6,331 nt of DNA, taken from NCBI GenBank assembly GCA_045627525.1, contig JAZQNW010000008.1, positions 1-6,331 on the forward strand, written 5' to 3'. This document shows, in pieces, positions 5,431-6,331 of the stretch. This DNA comes from CAG-877 sp045627525. Its GTDB lineage: Bacteria > Bacillota_I > Bacilli_A > RF39 > UBA660. The notes beneath the pieces are model-generated. The model was not told the DNA's origin and searched no databases. It was given only the letters and a program-made list of their open reading frames with translations. Position numbers and translations under genes: made by a program. Numbering within the stretch: the first letter of the stretch is position 1; each line of letters starts with the position of its first letter.

Positions 5431-6331
5431 TTATTTCTTACTCTTACTAAAATATTCAGATAATAAAACTGTAGGATATCCTATATAATCAATTTTATAT
5501 CTTACTACCCCCAAAATTTCTTTTTCTTCTACAACCCAGTTATCTTCTGCATTGTTTGCATCACCTTTGGTTGTAAAAATATATTTATTTTTTATTTCAG
5601 TTATCTTAGTTACTCTATGGGTTATAACTACTCCTTTTTTTTCAAAAGCAATTATTTCACCTTTTTTAATTTCTTTTAGTTGCTTTTTCTTATACTGATC
5701 ATAGATTACAGCATCTCCTCTTTCATATGTACCTGACATTGATTCAGAGGCAATAGCAACCATTTTATATTTTAATAAACCTGAAACTAATAATGTTAAA
5801 CTAGCTGTTATTAATATCAATGGTAAAGTTATTAACCATGTTGTAATTTTTGATATTTTCAATGAACCTTTATCATTATATTTAATTCCATGTCTATTAA
5901 AAATATATACTAGGAATGGTAGTACTATACCAAGCATCGCCATTAAATATTCACTTAGTATTGGATACATTGGTAATACATAAATATAAATACTTATTGA
6001 TATTTTTAATATTAGTGTTGGTATCCAACTTATATTATATGTTATGTAACTATATAAACACTCATTAGCTATCAATGGTAATATTGTTACACATATATAT
6101 TTAAAAATGCCTCTAGTGCTTGAAAAATAAGTATAATCAATTCCTATTATAATATTTAAAATAATTATTAATATTGTATAAATTATTATTGGTAATTTAT
6201 AATTACTACTATTTTTAGATATTGTATATCTTATATATTCTTCAGAAATTATTAATATTATTATTGGTATTATATTTTTTAGAATAACGGTTAAATTATA
6301 TCCTAATAATGGTCTTTGATATCCTGTAATT
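5431..6331 (-). CDS. Signal peptidase I, SipW/ER type (5' end beyond window)
   Basis: Type I signal peptidases remove signal sequences from exported proteins at the outer face of the membrane. The catalytic motif SESMSGTYERGD contains the Ser nucleophile (codon 5742-5740). The second motif, VVITHRVTKI, has His (codon 5619-5617) in place of the Lys of classical bacterial enzymes, which defines the SipW/ER-like Ser-His group. KGDANNAEDNW supplies the conserved GD-x-N...D box. In-frame translation continues without a stop to the right edge, giving at least 299 residues, so the gene is partial. The part before the catalytic domain is a membrane module with about six hydrophobic segments, including SEEYIRYTI and NECLYSYITY. 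A TTG at 6075 could be taken as a start, but it lies inside a hydrophobic stretch, lacks a ribosome binding site and would cut off this module. No C-terminal membrane helix follows the catalytic domain; the protein ends in FSKSKK. Confidence 0.9.
   Translation of the reverse strand, partial: ITGYQRPLLGYNLTVILKNIIPIIILIISEEYIRYTISKNSSNYKLPIIIYTILIIILNIIIGIDYTYFSSTRGIFKYICVTILPLIANECLYSYITYNISWIPTLILKISISIYIYVLPMYPILSEYLMAMLGIVLPFLVYIFNRHGIKYNDKGSLKISKITTWLITLPLILITASLTLLVSGLLKYKMVAIASESMSGTYERGDAVIYDQYKKKQLKEIKKGEIIAFEKKGVVITHRVTKITEIKNKYIFTTKGDANNAEDNWVVEEKEILGVVRYKIDYIGYPTVLLSEYFSKSKK

Noticed and set aside
6220..6246. CPBP/CAAX membrane protease motif (EExxxR) in the N-terminal module
   Set aside because: The sequence is EEYIR (EExxR), one residue short of the motif, and the later FxxxH and HxxxN/D motifs were not found in the visible part.
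5431..6331. Classical Ser-Lys bacterial signal peptidase (LepB/SipS type)
   Set aside because: The second catalytic motif reads VVITHRV, with His in the place of the catalytic Lys, and the GD-x-N box is the SipW/ER form.
1..6331. CRISPR array, tRNA, rRNA or insertion sequence
   Set aside because: No regularly spaced repeats, no cloverleaf-like or rRNA-like GC-rich segment and no transposase-like frame were seen on either strand.

Overview
This is an AT-rich window in which every supported gene lies on the minus strand. Genes are tightly packed, start on ATG, use TAA or TAG stops, and follow the standard bacterial code (tryptophan is TGG and no in-frame TGA is needed). The base composition, the Lys/Asn/Ile-rich proteins, a SipW-type secretion module and a membrane-anchored serpin together suggest a low-GC member of the Bacillota. 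It is most plausibly a gut-associated Bacilli lineage (Erysipelotrichales or RF39/RFN20-like). The lineage is inferred from style and gene content, not from a marker gene.

Read in the direction of transcription (right to left), the window opens inside a signal peptidase I gene of the SipW/ER type (Ser-His). Its reading frame stays open to the right edge, so its N-terminus is missing; a TTG codon at 6075 is not a credible start. After 14 bases comes a two-TM protein resembling the DUF5305 family (5416-4379). After 8 bases comes a 780-residue exported protein (4370-2028). It has a SipW-style signal sequence, several beta-sandwich domains, a Hint (hedgehog/intein) domain starting at Cys491, and an unfamiliar C-terminal module. 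A near-perfect palindromic terminator overlaps the end of this gene and closes the operon.

A 147-base gap then holds that terminator, a short inverted repeat, an extended -10 promoter and a strong ribosome binding site for the next gene. This gene is a 550-residue membrane-anchored serpin (1880-228) with its own terminator. The leftmost 187 bases contain no gene. They hold a good leftward promoter and a leader with a Shine-Dalgarno-like site but no matching start codon, probably serving a gene beyond the left edge.

Working model (inference): the SipW-type peptidase and the DUF5305-like protein form a dedicated export and processing pair for the Hint protein, analogous in logic to sipW-tasA. 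The Hint domain may then cut or attach the adhesive N-terminal part outside the cell. The serpin, expressed separately, could protect surface proteins from host or microbial proteases. The Hint-containing cargo next to its own signal peptidase is the most interesting part of the window.
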